A stretch of 64,000 nt of DNA from Saccharomyces mikatae IFO 1815 (taxonomy: Eukaryota; Ascomycota; Saccharomycetes; Saccharomycetales; Saccharomycetaceae), in NCBI RefSeq assembly GCF_947241705.1, contig NC_079262.1:496001-560000 (forward strand), in the 5' to 3' direction. Under the pieces are notes generated by a model. The model was given only the letters and a program-made list of their open reading frames with translations, was not told the origin of the DNA and did no database searches. Positions 1 to 9,415 of the stretch are shown one piece after another (the first letter of the stretch is position 1; each line of letters starts with the position of its first letter). Made by a program: the position numbers and the translations under genes.

Positions 1-2248
1 AGAATGAGTATTTATCTCTTCTCAAAGCTTCATATCTGGAAATGAATTCTTCCTTTTGCAATGTAATACCAATATCATCTAGACCGTTAACTAAACAGTG
101 CTTTCTGAAAGGTTCTATTTCAAAGTGATCAACGAGCACATTACCATTGGAATCCAAAATTCTCTGGTTTGGCAAATCAACGCAAAGCTTGCCACCCTTA
201 TTGGCAATAGGAATCAACTTATCAATGATAACTTGTTGATCTAGTCTAATTGGTAACAAGCCGTTCTTGAAAGAGTTATTGTAAAAAATATCACCGTAAG
301 AAGGTGCAATAATGGACTTTATACCAAAATCTTTTAAAGCCCATGGTGCGTGTTCTCTTGAGGAACCACATCCAAAATTGTCACCAGTAACAACCAGTAT
401 TTCAGCCTCTCTCCAGGGTTCGACATTTAATACGAAGTCTGTTTCTTGGTCCTTACCTTGATCGTCTTTGCGGAAACGCCATTCATAAAACAATCCCTTC
501 TTTAAACCTGTTCTCTTTATTGTCTTCAAGAATTGTTTTGGAATAATAGCATCAGTATCAACATTAGCTTTATCCAATGGTGCGCTGATACCTTCCAAAG
601 TCAAAAATGGTTTCATACCGGAAGAGCTAGGTTTAGCAGATGTATCAGTCGACTTCACTGGGATGTCTTTTAATTCATCGTTCGCAACATCCTGTGGGGC
701 ATCTTCGGGTTGGACTGGTTCGGCGTGATCGTAAGCAGCACTTTCAAGCTCTTTTTCATCTTCTGAAGTAACTTCAAGTTTTGGATTACTTTGATCTTGG
801 TTCTTGTACTCGAATTCTCTGATATCTACAAAGTGGCCAGAAATACCAGCAGCAGCAGCCATTGCTGGGGACATCAAATGTGTACGAGACAAGGCACCTT
901 GACGACCTTCGAAATTTCTATTAGATGTAGAAGCACAGCGTTCGTAGGCATCCAAAATATCCGGATTCATACCTAAACACATTGAACAACCAGCTTCTCT
1001 CCATTCAAAACCAGCCTCTTGGAAAATCTTGTGCAACCCTTCTGCTTCAGCTTGTTTTTTTACCAGACCGGAACCTGGTACGACCATAGCCAATTTGATG
1101 TTACTAGCCAGTTTTTGACCTTTAACTACAGCTGCTGCGCTTCTTAAATCTTCAATACGACCATTAGTACAAGAGCCAATGAAAACTTTATCTACTTTAA
1201 TACTCTTAAGTGGTGTGTTTGGTTCCAAACCCATATAAGCTAAGGCTCTCTCCATTCCTGACTTCTTAATTGGATCAGTAACATTGCTTGGATCTGGGAC
1301 CGAACCGGTAATTGGCAATGCATCTTGAGGAGAGGTACCCCATGTAATAGTTGGAATCACATCAACAGCTTCAATGTTAATTTCATGATCAAATTTAGCG
1401 CCTTCATCGGTTTTCAAAGTTTTCCAGTAGGAAACGGCCTTTTCCCATTCAGCGCCCTTTGGAGCTAAAGGTCTACCTTTAGTGTATTGGAAGGTGATTT
1501 CATCTGGTTTAATCATTCCTGCTCTTGCACCAGCTTCAATGGCCATGTTACACATGGACATACGTGCTTCCATGGAAAGAGCCTCAATAGCTTCACCAGC
1601 AAATTCAATAACAGATCCTGTACCACCTGCGGTACCTATCAGACCAATGATATACAAAATCAAATCCTTGGAGGTAATACCAGGTGATAGTTTACCATTA
1701 ACGGTAATTCTCATGTTTTTAGATTTGGCTTGAATAATCGTTTGCGTAGCTAGAACATGTTCGACTTCAGAAGTACCAATACCAAAAGCCAAAGAACCAA
1801 AGGCACCGTGGGTAGAGGTATGAGAGTCACCACAGACAACAGTAGTACCCGGTAAAGTGAAACCTTCTTCAGGGCCAATAGTATGGACGATACCTTGTCT
1901 TGCTTCGCTCATACCAAAATATGGAACACCGAATTGTTTAACATTGTTTTCCAAGGTCTTAACTTGGAGACGTGAATCAGTTTGTTTGATAAATGTGTCT
2001 AACGATTTGAAATTCTTTCTTGATTCAGTTGGAATGTTATGATCTACGGTAGCTAAAGTACAATCAACTCTTCTAACCTTTCTACCAGCATTTTCTAAAC
2101 CTTCAAAAGCTTGTGGAGAAGTGACTTCATGGACTAGGTGTCTGTCGATATACAATAAAAAGGAGCCATTTTCATCTTGATGGACGACATGAGCATCGAA
2201 GACCTTATCATATAGAGTCTTTGGACCCTTGGATGGAGTGTAAACCAT
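1..2248 (-). CDS. LEU1: 3-isopropylmalate dehydratase (isopropylmalate isomerase), partial at 3' end
   Basis: This enzyme converts 2-isopropylmalate to 3-isopropylmalate, the second step of the leucine branch, in the cytosol. It is a 4Fe-4S aconitase-family protein. Reading the minus strand from the ATG at 2248 gives [20 protein letters not shown], then the large-subunit aconitase domain with the cluster cysteines in GSCTNGR and [11 protein letters not shown] charged linker (about residues 490-545) follows, and then the small 'swivel' domain with [17 protein letters not shown]. The fungal protein thus fuses what are two subunits in bacteria. About 749 codons are present; the S. cerevisiae protein is 779 residues, so roughly the last 30 lie outside the window. 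No break is seen in the frame. Two Leu3-type sites lie 181-222 bp upstream of the start, which fits leucine-pathway control. The identification is very secure. Confidence 0.97.
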   Translation of the reverse strand, partial: MVYTPSKGPKTLYDKVFDAHVVHQDENGSFLLYIDRHLVHEVTSPQAFEGLENAGRKVRRVDCTLATVDHNIPTESRKNFKSLDTFIKQTDSRLQVKTLENNVKQFGVPYFGMSEARQGIVHTIGPEEGFTLPGTTVVCGDSHTSTHGAFGSLAFGIGTSEVEHVLATQTIIQAKSKNMRITVNGKLSPGITSKDLILYIIGLIGTAGGTGSVIEFAGEAIEALSMEARMSMCNMAIEAGARAGMIKPDEITFQYTKGRPLAPKGAEWEKAVSYWKTLKTDEGAKFDHEINIEAVDVIPTITWGTSPQDALPITGSVPDPSNVTDPIKKSGMERALAYMGLEPNTPLKSIKVDKVFIGSCTNGRIEDLRSAAAVVKGQKLASNIKLAMVVPGSGLVKKQAEAEGLHKIFQEAGFEWREAGCSMCLGMNPDILDAYERCASTSNRNFEGRQGALSRTHLMSPAMAAAAGISGHFVDIREFEYKNQDQSNPKLEVTSEDEKELESAAYDHAEPVQPEDAPQDVANDELKDIPVKSTDTSAKPSSSGMKPFLTLEGISAPLDKANVDTDAIIPKQFLKTIKRTGLKKGLFYEWRFRKDDQGKDQETDFVLNVEPWREAEILVVTGDNFGCGSSREHAPWALKDFGIKSIIAPSYGDIFYNNSFKNGLLPIRLDQQVIIDKLIPIANKGGKLCVDLPNQRILDSNGNVLVDHFEIEPFRKHCLVNGLDDIGITLQKEEFISRYEALRRDKYSF

Positions 2249-3478
2249 TATTTATAACCGCAAATAAAAAAAATCAATAACGACAAGGACTGTCACTTTC
2301 AATAGCTCTTAATTTCTGTGAGTTGCTTAAGCTTTTTGGGAAAAGTTTAGTGAAAACAGCGTAATGAATGAGGTAAGATCTGCTGTTTAAATAAGTAATT
2401 TAACGTTTACTGAAGTCAACTCAAGTTCCCGGTCCCGGATAAAACCGGTCAAATTTCACCGGTCCCGGCATTTTGTTTTCCGTAACGAAAGAATCACTCA
2501 TCGTTTTTAATGCAAAAGAGTAGAACTATGAAGGTCAGGTTAAATTGAGTCATCGAGAGCAATGATACGATTTTGGCCTCTACAGTTACAGAGGAGAAAA
2601 AGAAATTGTAAAATTTCTTGCGGTTTTGTTTATACTGATAGAATAGAGATATTTCGATGAAAATAACCCATAAAATCAGCAAATGATTTACATAACGTTG
2701 AGGCTTTGCTACTCCGAAAAGAGAATCCAAATAATCCGACGCATTTATTACTATGCAACATAAAGTGTCACTTTCGATGTTGTGAAGTATACTTGCGGTA
2801 AAGGAGAGCGAACATACATAAATAAAAAACTTTATAGTCCAATAAAAGTGAAGACAGAAAATCATGACATAAAACCTCCGCCATATCAAATGGAACTTGC
2901 TATTCTTCAAAATTGACATTAAGAAGTCACACATCGATACCAGGAAACTTGTTTTGTTAAAAATTAAATGAATAAATTAGTGTGTGTGCATTATATATAT
3001 TAAAAATTAAGAATTAGACTAAATAAAGTGTTTCTAAAAAAAATATTAAAGTTGAAATGTGCGTTTTGTAAATTGTGCTCTATTAGAATAATGACTTGTG
3101 TGCGTCTCATTCTAAAATAGGAAGTAACCAACAAAGAAAAAGAAAAATTACCATTTAGATAATACAGATTCTTTCAAATCAGATAGAAACAATTAGCGTC
3201 GGGTTGTGTGTGTGTGGTGAAGCTAAGAGTTGATGTCATTTGAATCTAAAATTTTAAAAGTGTGTGTGGATAAAATGATAGATGACAACTCCGATGTGAA
3301 AGTATCTAGTAAATTGTAATTGGAAATCAGCAGCTTATTCTTATTGGTTCCTAATTCTTTTTAGTGTATCAGTTCCCATTGATAAAAAAATTAAAATTAA
3401 AATTAGAAAAATTAAACCAGAAAAATCAAGTTGATTAAGATGTGACAAAAATTGTGATTAAATGCTACTTCAACAGGA
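2249..3478. other. Intergenic region between LEU1 promoter and PMA1 3' end
   Basis: This stretch holds the LEU1 promoter on the left (TATTTAAA on the minus strand at 2386-2393, Leu3 sites at 2429-2468) and the 3' flank of PMA1 on the right. It is AT-rich with short TG runs near 2982 and 3208. One minus-strand open frame of 146 codons (2494-2934) sits here. It is hydrophobic and cysteine-rich but I recognise no family, and its length is possible by chance in such AT-rich DNA. No RNA gene was seen. Confidence 0.7.
2429..2468. promoter_or_regulatory. Two Leu3 binding sites upstream of LEU1
   Basis: Two identical palindromic decamers CCGGTCCCGG lie at 2429-2438 and 2459-2468, with starts exactly 30 bp apart. 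Each fits the Leu3 consensus CCGGNNCCGG perfectly. A further CCGG half-site lies between them near 2445. Leu3 is a zinc-cluster regulator that activates leucine genes when 2-isopropylmalate is present and represses them otherwise. Position about 180-220 bp before the LEU1 start supports this role. Confidence 0.85.
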
Positions 3479-6238
3479 TTAGGTTTCCTTTTCGTGTTGA
3501 GTAGAAACTCTTTGCATAGCGGCCATGAAGTCTTCGACACTTCTGGTAGACTTCTTTTCCTTCATTGGCTTACCGTTCATAACTCTGTCGAAAGCTTCAG
3601 AAGTGGACATTTCGTAGTAGAAACCACCCAAGACACAGAAGATACCAATGGACCAGACCCAGACACGGACAACAGTAACAATATCAGTCCAGTTTTCAGA
3701 CCACCAACCGAATAAGGTAAACATGGTAGCAATGATGTCGACGGCGAAGACGGCACCAGCTAATTGCCATGATGGAATAGAAGACCAGAATGGACCAGCA
3801 GCTCTGGTGATGAAAATCAACCAGTTCTCAGTCAAGGAAATTTGCAAGAACATAATACCGTTCAAAGCACCAAAGTTTTGGATGATACCACCCTTTGGTA
3901 GGAACATAGTGGTCAAAGTAATCCATGAACCGACAGCCAAAATGATACCTAAGATAATGGACATACCCCATAATCTTGGTAGGTTCCACTTAACTGGCTT
4001 TGGAGAGTATGGAGCATTATCGTAAGCGATAGCCAAGGTAGCAACATCAGCGAAAATAGCAATGAAAACAATCAAATCAATGTTCAAAGAGTTATCCAAG
4101 ATAGCAATCCATAGACCCAAGAAGATTTCCAAATGTAAGGACAAAGCAATACGGTAGACAACGTAGGAGTACATTCTGTGGAAAATTTGTCTGGAAGTCT
4201 TCAAAGCATCAATAATAGCAGATAGACCAGGAGCCAAGAAAACAATATCAGCGGCAGATCTGGCAGCATCAGTAGCACCTTCGACAGCAATACCAGTATC
4301 AGCCTTCTTCAAAGATGGAGCATCGTTAACACCATCACCAGTCATAGCAACCAAATAACCTCTGTTTTGCAAGATTTCAACAACTCTGTATTTATGTTGT
4401 GGGAAAACTTCAGCGAAACCATCGGCGTTTTCAACAAAGTCAGCTAATTCAGAACCTGGCATGTCACCACCGCCACCTAGACCTAATCTTTCAGCGTTGT
4501 AAATGTTGGTACCCAAACCTAATTGTCTACAAGTTTCCTTAGCGATACCAACAGCATCACCAGTTAACATCTTAACTCTTAAACCTAAATGTCTAGCTTC
4601 ACTAACAGTTTGAGCGGTATCGTCTCTTGGTGGATCCATACATGGCATAACACCCAAGATTTCCCAGTGACCTTCACCTCTCTTTCTAGCAACACCTAAA
4701 GCACGGAACCCTCTAGAAGCCAATTCAGCAACCTTGTTTTCGTAGTTTTCATGGACATCTTCTGGGATTGGGTGGTCTTCTTCGACAGTCTTTAAGACGA
4801 ATAATGGAGCACCCTTAACACAAACAATTCTTTCACCTTCTGGGGATTCAACAACAGCAGTAACCTTTTTAGAGACAGGGTCAAATGGGTGGAATTCCAA
4901 AACCTTGTACTTGGTCAAAGCATCTTTAGCCTTTGGATATTGCTTCAAAGATTTCAAGAAAGCCTTATCAATAGCATCCAAACCCTTCTTCTTTCTAGAA
5001 GCAGCCAAACAAGCAGTCAACATCAAGTCATCTGGAGAAACACCTTCAACAGTGTATGGTTCGTGCAAAGACAACTTGTTCTTGGTCAAAGTACCGGTCT
5101 TGTCGGAACACAAAATTTCGACACCAGCCAAGGATTCAATAGCAGACAATTTTTGAACAATAGCCTGCTTCTTAGCCAAGTAAGCAGCACCGACAGCCAT
5201 AGTAGTGGTAACGACAGCTGGCAAACCAACTGGAACACCAATAATGGTAATACCTAGAGTGTATCTCAAGATTCTAACAATACCGTTAGTTCTGTAGAAA
5301 CAAGCAGTCCAGACCAACAACAAAGTGACAACGACCAAAACTAATAAGATAATACCAATACCGTTCAAAACTTCAGTGAAATGACCTTGACCACCAGCAG
5401 CTTTGTTAACCAAAGCGGCAGCTCTACCAACGAAAGTGTTGTCACCGGTAGCAGTAACAACCATGAAACCTTCACCTCTCTTAACAGTGGAAGAAGAGAA
5501 AGTTTGGTCACCGTAATGTTTGTCGACAGCCAAAGATTCACCAGTAATAGCAGATTGATCGATTTGCAAGAAACAGTCTTCAGTGACGATACGACCATCA
5601 GTTGGAATAATAGTACCATCTTCTAATTGCAAAATATCACCTGGGACGACTTCGTTAGCTGGAATTTCAACTAATTGACCGTCTCTGATAACAACAGCAG
5701 TGTTGGCCAAAGTCTTCTTCAATTCATCGACAATGGAACCGGCTTGGAATTCTTGAATGAAACCAACACCAGCGTTTAACATTAACAAACCACAGATAAC
5801 ACCGAAATCGACCCAATCGGACAAACCGGCAGCTAAAATAGCAGCAGCTTCCATAACGAATTGAATTGGACCGACAAAGAACATGACGAACTTAACAACC
5901 AAAGATTCTTTTTCGTCAGCCATTTGATTTAAACCGTACTTCTTTCTTCTGTGTACAACTTCATCGGAAGTTAAACCGTAAGATGGGTCGGTTTGTAAGT
6001 ATTCTTCTGGAACTGGTCTAGCTTCACCGGCGGCAACTGGACCATCGTCCTCACTGTCTTCATCGTCAAGACCGTGATTAGATTGTAGTTCTTCGATTAA
6101 AGCATCGATATCGTCATCGTCAGATGATTCAGATCCAGCATCATCGAAAGTCTTAGCAGGCTTTTCTTGAGTTGGCTGATGAGCTGAAACTGAAGATGCT
6201 GATGATGATGATGATGAAGAGGATGATGTATCAGTCAT
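3479..6238 (-). CDS. PMA1: Plasma-membrane H+-ATPase (P3A-type proton pump)
   Basis: Pma1 pumps protons out of the cell using ATP and sets the membrane potential and cytosolic pH. The 919 residues (918 in S. cerevisiae) begin [16 protein letters not shown], with a nine-serine run and an acidic N-terminal tail. The P-type signatures are plain: TGES in the actuator domain, the phosphorylation motif CSDKTGTLT (Asp near 379), and [10 protein letters not shown] in the hinge. About ten membrane segments are present. The C-terminal regulatory tail [20 protein letters not shown] carries the Ser/Thr pair phosphorylated on glucose addition. Codon use is strongly biased to preferred yeast codons, as expected of an extremely abundant protein, and this bias creates several long shadow frames on the other strand. 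A paralogue, PMA2, exists in the family, but synteny with LEU1 fixes this as PMA1. Confidence 0.98.
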   Translation of the reverse strand: MTDTSSSSSSSSSASSVSAHQPTQEKPAKTFDDAGSESSDDDDIDALIEELQSNHGLDDEDSEDDGPVAAGEARPVPEEYLQTDPSYGLTSDEVVHRRKKYGLNQMADEKESLVVKFVMFFVGPIQFVMEAAAILAAGLSDWVDFGVICGLLMLNAGVGFIQEFQAGSIVDELKKTLANTAVVIRDGQLVEIPANEVVPGDILQLEDGTIIPTDGRIVTEDCFLQIDQSAITGESLAVDKHYGDQTFSSSTVKRGEGFMVVTATGDNTFVGRAAALVNKAAGGQGHFTEVLNGIGIILLVLVVVTLLLVWTACFYRTNGIVRILRYTLGITIIGVPVGLPAVVTTTMAVGAAYLAKKQAIVQKLSAIESLAGVEILCSDKTGTLTKNKLSLHEPYTVEGVSPDDLMLTACLAASRKKKGLDAIDKAFLKSLKQYPKAKDALTKYKVLEFHPFDPVSKKVTAVVESPEGERIVCVKGAPLFVLKTVEEDHPIPEDVHENYENKVAELASRGFRALGVARKRGEGHWEILGVMPCMDPPRDDTAQTVSEARHLGLRVKMLTGDAVGIAKETCRQLGLGTNIYNAERLGLGGGGDMPGSELADFVENADGFAEVFPQHKYRVVEILQNRGYLVAMTGDGVNDAPSLKKADTGIAVEGATDAARSAADIVFLAPGLSAIIDALKTSRQIFHRMYSYVVYRIALSLHLEIFLGLWIAILDNSLNIDLIVFIAIFADVATLAIAYDNAPYSPKPVKWNLPRLWGMSIILGIILAVGSWITLTTMFLPKGGIIQNFGALNGIMFLQISLTENWLIFITRAAGPFWSSIPSWQLAGAVFAVDIIATMFTLFGWWSENWTDIVTVVRVWVWSIGIFCVLGGFYYEMSTSEAFDRVMNGKPMKEKKSTRSVEDFMAAMQRVSTQHEKET

Positions 6239-6565
6239 AATGAAATTGTTTTGATAATTAAATCTTTCTTATCTTCTTGTTCTTTTTAATGATTTTCTTT
6301 AACTAGTTGGGGGTATAGTCTTTTTCTTCTTTTGAATGTGTGTATAAAAGAGAAAAAAAAGTTGGTATTTCCAATTAATTAATTATTAACGATCGTTAAA
6401 GAAAAAATTTATCAACGAGGTTGATAGAAAAAAAAAGTTTTTGTAGATATAGAAGAAAAAAAGATTTTCACTATTGGTGTTATAAGAAATAATAAAAAGA
6501 ACAGAGTTAAACAAAATACATTCTACAACGATACAGCATTTGATAATATCCCAATATTTGGTCTT

Positions 6566-6573
6566 TTTATATA
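6566..6573 (-). promoter_or_regulatory. Probable TATA box of PMA1
   Basis: The minus strand reads TATATAAA here, 328-335 bp before the PMA1 ATG. PMA1 is known to have a long leader, so this distance is reasonable. No closer match as good was seen. Confidence 0.5.
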
Positions 6574-6798
6574 ATCGAGACCAAGGGAAGGGGAACATAA
6601 GCGGTATCCACTATCCACCACGTTTTTCGTCACCGGTCATAATTGGAATAAACAAAACAAACAAACGAACTACAAGTTTGAGAGTAACAATTTCCATAGA
6701 GCTGAAAAAAAAGGAAAACAGAAACAAAAAAAGCTCATAGTTCCACCATAACTTCTTCAGAGTTTCTGTGAACGAGGGAAAAAGACAACAAAAAAGTA

Positions 6799-7197
6799 AT
6801 GAGCAAACGGCCTCGAGAGATTTTTCATGATGGAAAAGGAAGGAAAAAACCCGAAAGGCATATGGATAACATTCTGAGAATGCCTATTCCTGTCAGAAGC
6901 TTGTCAAAGGCCTCGAGGCCGGGAACTGCCGCATTGGGAAATAGAGATGCAATTGCGCGCGAGTTTACGAAATTCTCGCAGGAGTTTCTCCGGCCATATG
7001 CGGCTGGTTCTAAGTTTGAGGTATGGGTCTATAGCTGCGGTAATTATCGCCGGATCTCCGTATCGAGACTGGGTTTGTTTTCAAATTACCGGAAACAGAC
7101 GAGAAAACTAAGCGATGTGTGGGTGTCTTCGGCATTGCCTTGTTTATATTTCTCCGTTTCAGGAAGCATGTTTTGTTTTCGCCGTCCAGCGTGGTGA
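6799..7197 (+). CDS. BRP1: Questionable ORF in the PMA1 promoter, positional match to BRP1 (YGL007W)
   Basis: This 132-codon frame begins [20 protein letters not shown] and is basic, with no domain I recognise. It lies divergently 560 bp upstream of PMA1, the same position as S. cerevisiae YGL007W/BRP1. That ORF is considered dubious there, because its deletion phenotypes come from loss of PMA1 promoter DNA. Here too the frame spans the Rap1 site needed for PMA1 expression. It could be a chance frame kept open by constraint on the regulatory DNA. I list it as a doubtful gene. Confidence 0.3.
   Translation: MSKRPREIFHDGKGRKKPERHMDNILRMPIPVRSLSKASRPGTAALGNRDAIAREFTKFSQEFLRPYAAGSKFEVWVYSCGNYRRISVSRLGLFSNYRKQTRKLSDVWVSSALPCLYFSVSGSMFCFRRPAW
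7114..7126 (-). promoter_or_regulatory. Rap1 site (UAS of PMA1)
   Basis: The minus strand reads ACACCCACACATC, a good match to the Rap1 (formerly TUF) consensus RCAYCCRTRCAY. Its near edge is 876 bp upstream of the PMA1 start. Rap1 is known to drive PMA1. A GGAAG (Gcr1-type CTTCC on the minus strand) follows at 7162-7166, the usual Rap1-Gcr1 pairing of glycolytic and highly expressed genes. Confidence 0.75.
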
Positions 7198-7323
7198 CGT
7201 AAACGACATTTTTGCACTCCGCAGAGCTGAGTTAATCTTTGAAAAATCTCTATGTCCTTCTTTTTTTCTGTTAGCTTCCGTTCCGGCTCTCGTCTTCTTT
7301 CCCGTGCCGTCGGGTTTAGTCAA

Positions 7324-7356
7324 GGAAAAAAGAAAAAAAGAAAAAAAGAAAAAAAG
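7324..7356 (+). repeat. Short tandem repeat, GAAAAAAA units
   Basis: Four tandem units of G followed by six or seven A occur here. Such stiff poly(dA) tracts in yeast promoters usually exclude nucleosomes. The tract lies 1.1 kb from PMA1 and 2.1 kb from PMC1, so which gene it serves is unclear. Confidence 0.7.
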
Positions 7357-8892
7357 TCGTATCGTACCCGAGAAATATTCGATTACGATTACGTATGCGA
7401 TAGCAGTTGAGAGGTTCTGATTCGTTACGATGACTTGATAAGCGGGCTTTTTTAGATATATACGGCTTGGACTTGACTAAAAACGTGATTGTTTGTTTTA
7501 CGTATGTGCGCGTATACAGAGCAATTGATTGACTTAGTACATACATGGTTTATCAAGATACCTTTTTCTTTCTTTGCTTGCTGGATGCGTGCGCGACTAT
7601 ACGCCCGTTTAGAAAACCGATGGAGGCTTTTTTTTCTCCCATTTGTATTGAATTGGGGATATTATTCTTTCCCTTTTTTCCTTTTTTCTTTTTCCTTAAA
7701 AAAAACAAAACAAGACAAGAGCTTTGGGACACATGATGGATGTAAGAACAGTGTTGAATTACCGAATTTGGCAAACATATTGAGGCCGGACACAGCTTCA
7801 CCGGATTCGTCTGAGTGCTTTTTATCCTTTCTATATTTATTTACTGCAAGAGCATAACAAAGTTTGGTTTGTGTTCCCTAAAAACAGTCTGGATGAAAAT
7901 CTTATGCACTCGTCTCGCTGGTTGCCATCTCATCGCATCTGAACTTACTGGTCTCTTTCCTTGTTTGTCAAAATTCTCTATTTTCTTTTTTCGCTGTTCT
8001 GTCTTTATCTCAATTCCTAGAATGGAAGAAAGCGGAAGGAAAAAGTAAAGTGGACGATGCATCCGAGATTTTCTCTAGTCTGTGCCCTCTAGCCCACTCA
8101 GAGAATAAGGGTTCAACTTCTGAAAATAGAGTTGTTACTAAGAACAGGACGATAAGGTGTTTGACCTTTGTCCCGTTGAGAGAGTTTCTGTTACTAATTT
8201 TGCTTCTCCACTTCTGAAGCTTCTTGTTACATAATGGTTAGTAAATTCATGATAAATTGGTCTACACTTTGCATCATCCGAATTCGAGTATGTGTTTGCC
8301 TTGCTTTCTATAGTCGCGTTGTTCTTGGCGCCGATGCCTTTCTAAAATCTATTTATCGCCCCTTCCTTCAGTTCTTGGCGCTTAACACGATATTGTTTTA
8401 TTATTTGGCTATGCAAATCTAAAAGACCAAGAGTGAACTCAACGCAGTTCGCTAAAGCTGTAGCAATAATTGGATCGGCTTTTGATTCATCCAGCAGTAC
8501 AATTTAAAAATAATATACAAGACAAAGGAAATATTCCCTTTCTTTCTTTATGTATTTTTTTAAAGCGAAGTGTGGAATTATATGTAAAACACAAACAAAA
8601 TATAAATTCCCAATTTTCCTGCCCATCGATTCTTACATTTTTTTCCAATACCGTGAAACACAGTATTACAGTTCCGAAACCTACCAAACATAGAATAGCC
8701 CATTTTATACATATTACCGGAAACTTTTTACTCTTTTAAAGGGCTTGGCATGCCGGAATCAAACTTCAACAGTATTAGTGAATAATACATGGCGCTAGCA
8801 CTTTCATTGCACCCGCAAAAAAGAGATGAAAAAAAGGAAGGGTTTTACCCGGCATAAAAGTGCTCCACCATTTGTCAGGGGGAAGGAATTAA

Positions 8893-8900
8893 GAGGCTCA
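8893..8900 (+). promoter_or_regulatory. Crz1 site (calcineurin-dependent response element) of PMC1, distal
   Basis: GAGGCTCA fits the Crz1 consensus GNGGC(G/T)CA exactly, about 520 bp before the PMC1 start. PMC1 is a classical calcineurin-Crz1 target, induced by high calcium. Confidence 0.65.
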
Positions 8901-9259
8901 GGCCCAGAAGCGCGGCCCACATATTTTATTAAATACTAATCTTCATAGGCATTGGCATTACATTTAATCGGCATCTTCCTCCATTATTATTCAGATATTA
9001 TCAGCCCCCTCCCCCCCAAGGAAAGCCTCTGCTCAGACCGCGTTAAATATTCAACGTCTTTTACCAATTCTATTACTAAACTCACTTCCGGGCTTAACGA
9101 ACTGCCCAAATAATACTCTTAAAAGACCCTTTTATTGCCTCTCCGAAAAATTCCATTAACTAAGTGGGCATATATCAACTGAAAAGGCTTAGGTTGGAAA
9201 TTATCAATTTTTCATAAGGTTTAAGAAAGAAAAGGCTAAGAAACCGTCAAAGCAACCCA

Positions 9260-9267
9260 TGCGCCTC
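9260..9267 (-). promoter_or_regulatory. Crz1 site (calcineurin-dependent response element) of PMC1, proximal
   Basis: The minus strand reads GAGGCGCA, a second exact GNGGC(G/T)CA match, about 150 bp before the PMC1 start. Two sites in one promoter make calcineurin control of this calcium pump likely. Confidence 0.65.
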
Positions 9268-9415
9268 TAGTAAAAAAGTGCACTAGAAGAATTTACATCA
9301 CATATATATATACGACGTTGAATCAATAGAAAATAATTAGACTTGACAAATAAAGTTTAAAAAAGTGAATTGAAAAGAAGAGCACTGTTGCGTGTAAGAA
9401 AAAAAGAAAAAAAGA

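Larger units (their letters stand above)
7198..9415. other. Long intergenic region between PMA1 promoter and PMC1
   Basis: About 2.2 kb with no convincing gene lies here; with the BRP1 stretch, the full PMA1-PMC1 distance is 3.2 kb, large for this genome but similar to S. cerevisiae. The left part is the distal PMA1 promoter. The right part is the PMC1 promoter with two Crz1-type sites (8893 and 9260), a TATATATATA run near 9303-9312 and an A-rich leader. There are homopolymer tracts (G-A7 repeats at 7324-7356, a C run near 9005). Several frames of 60-122 codons overlap on both strands, but none has a recognisable motif, so I do not call them. Confidence 0.6.

Noticed and set aside
5365-5626. 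Overlapping frames on both strands inside PMA1
   Set aside because: They are shadows of PMA1 caused by its extreme codon bias and have no independent motif.
7489-8739. Several overlapping frames of 60-122 codons in the PMA1-PMC1 spacer
   Set aside because: They occur on both strands, overlap each other, are rich in Phe/Lys from homopolymers and match nothing I know.
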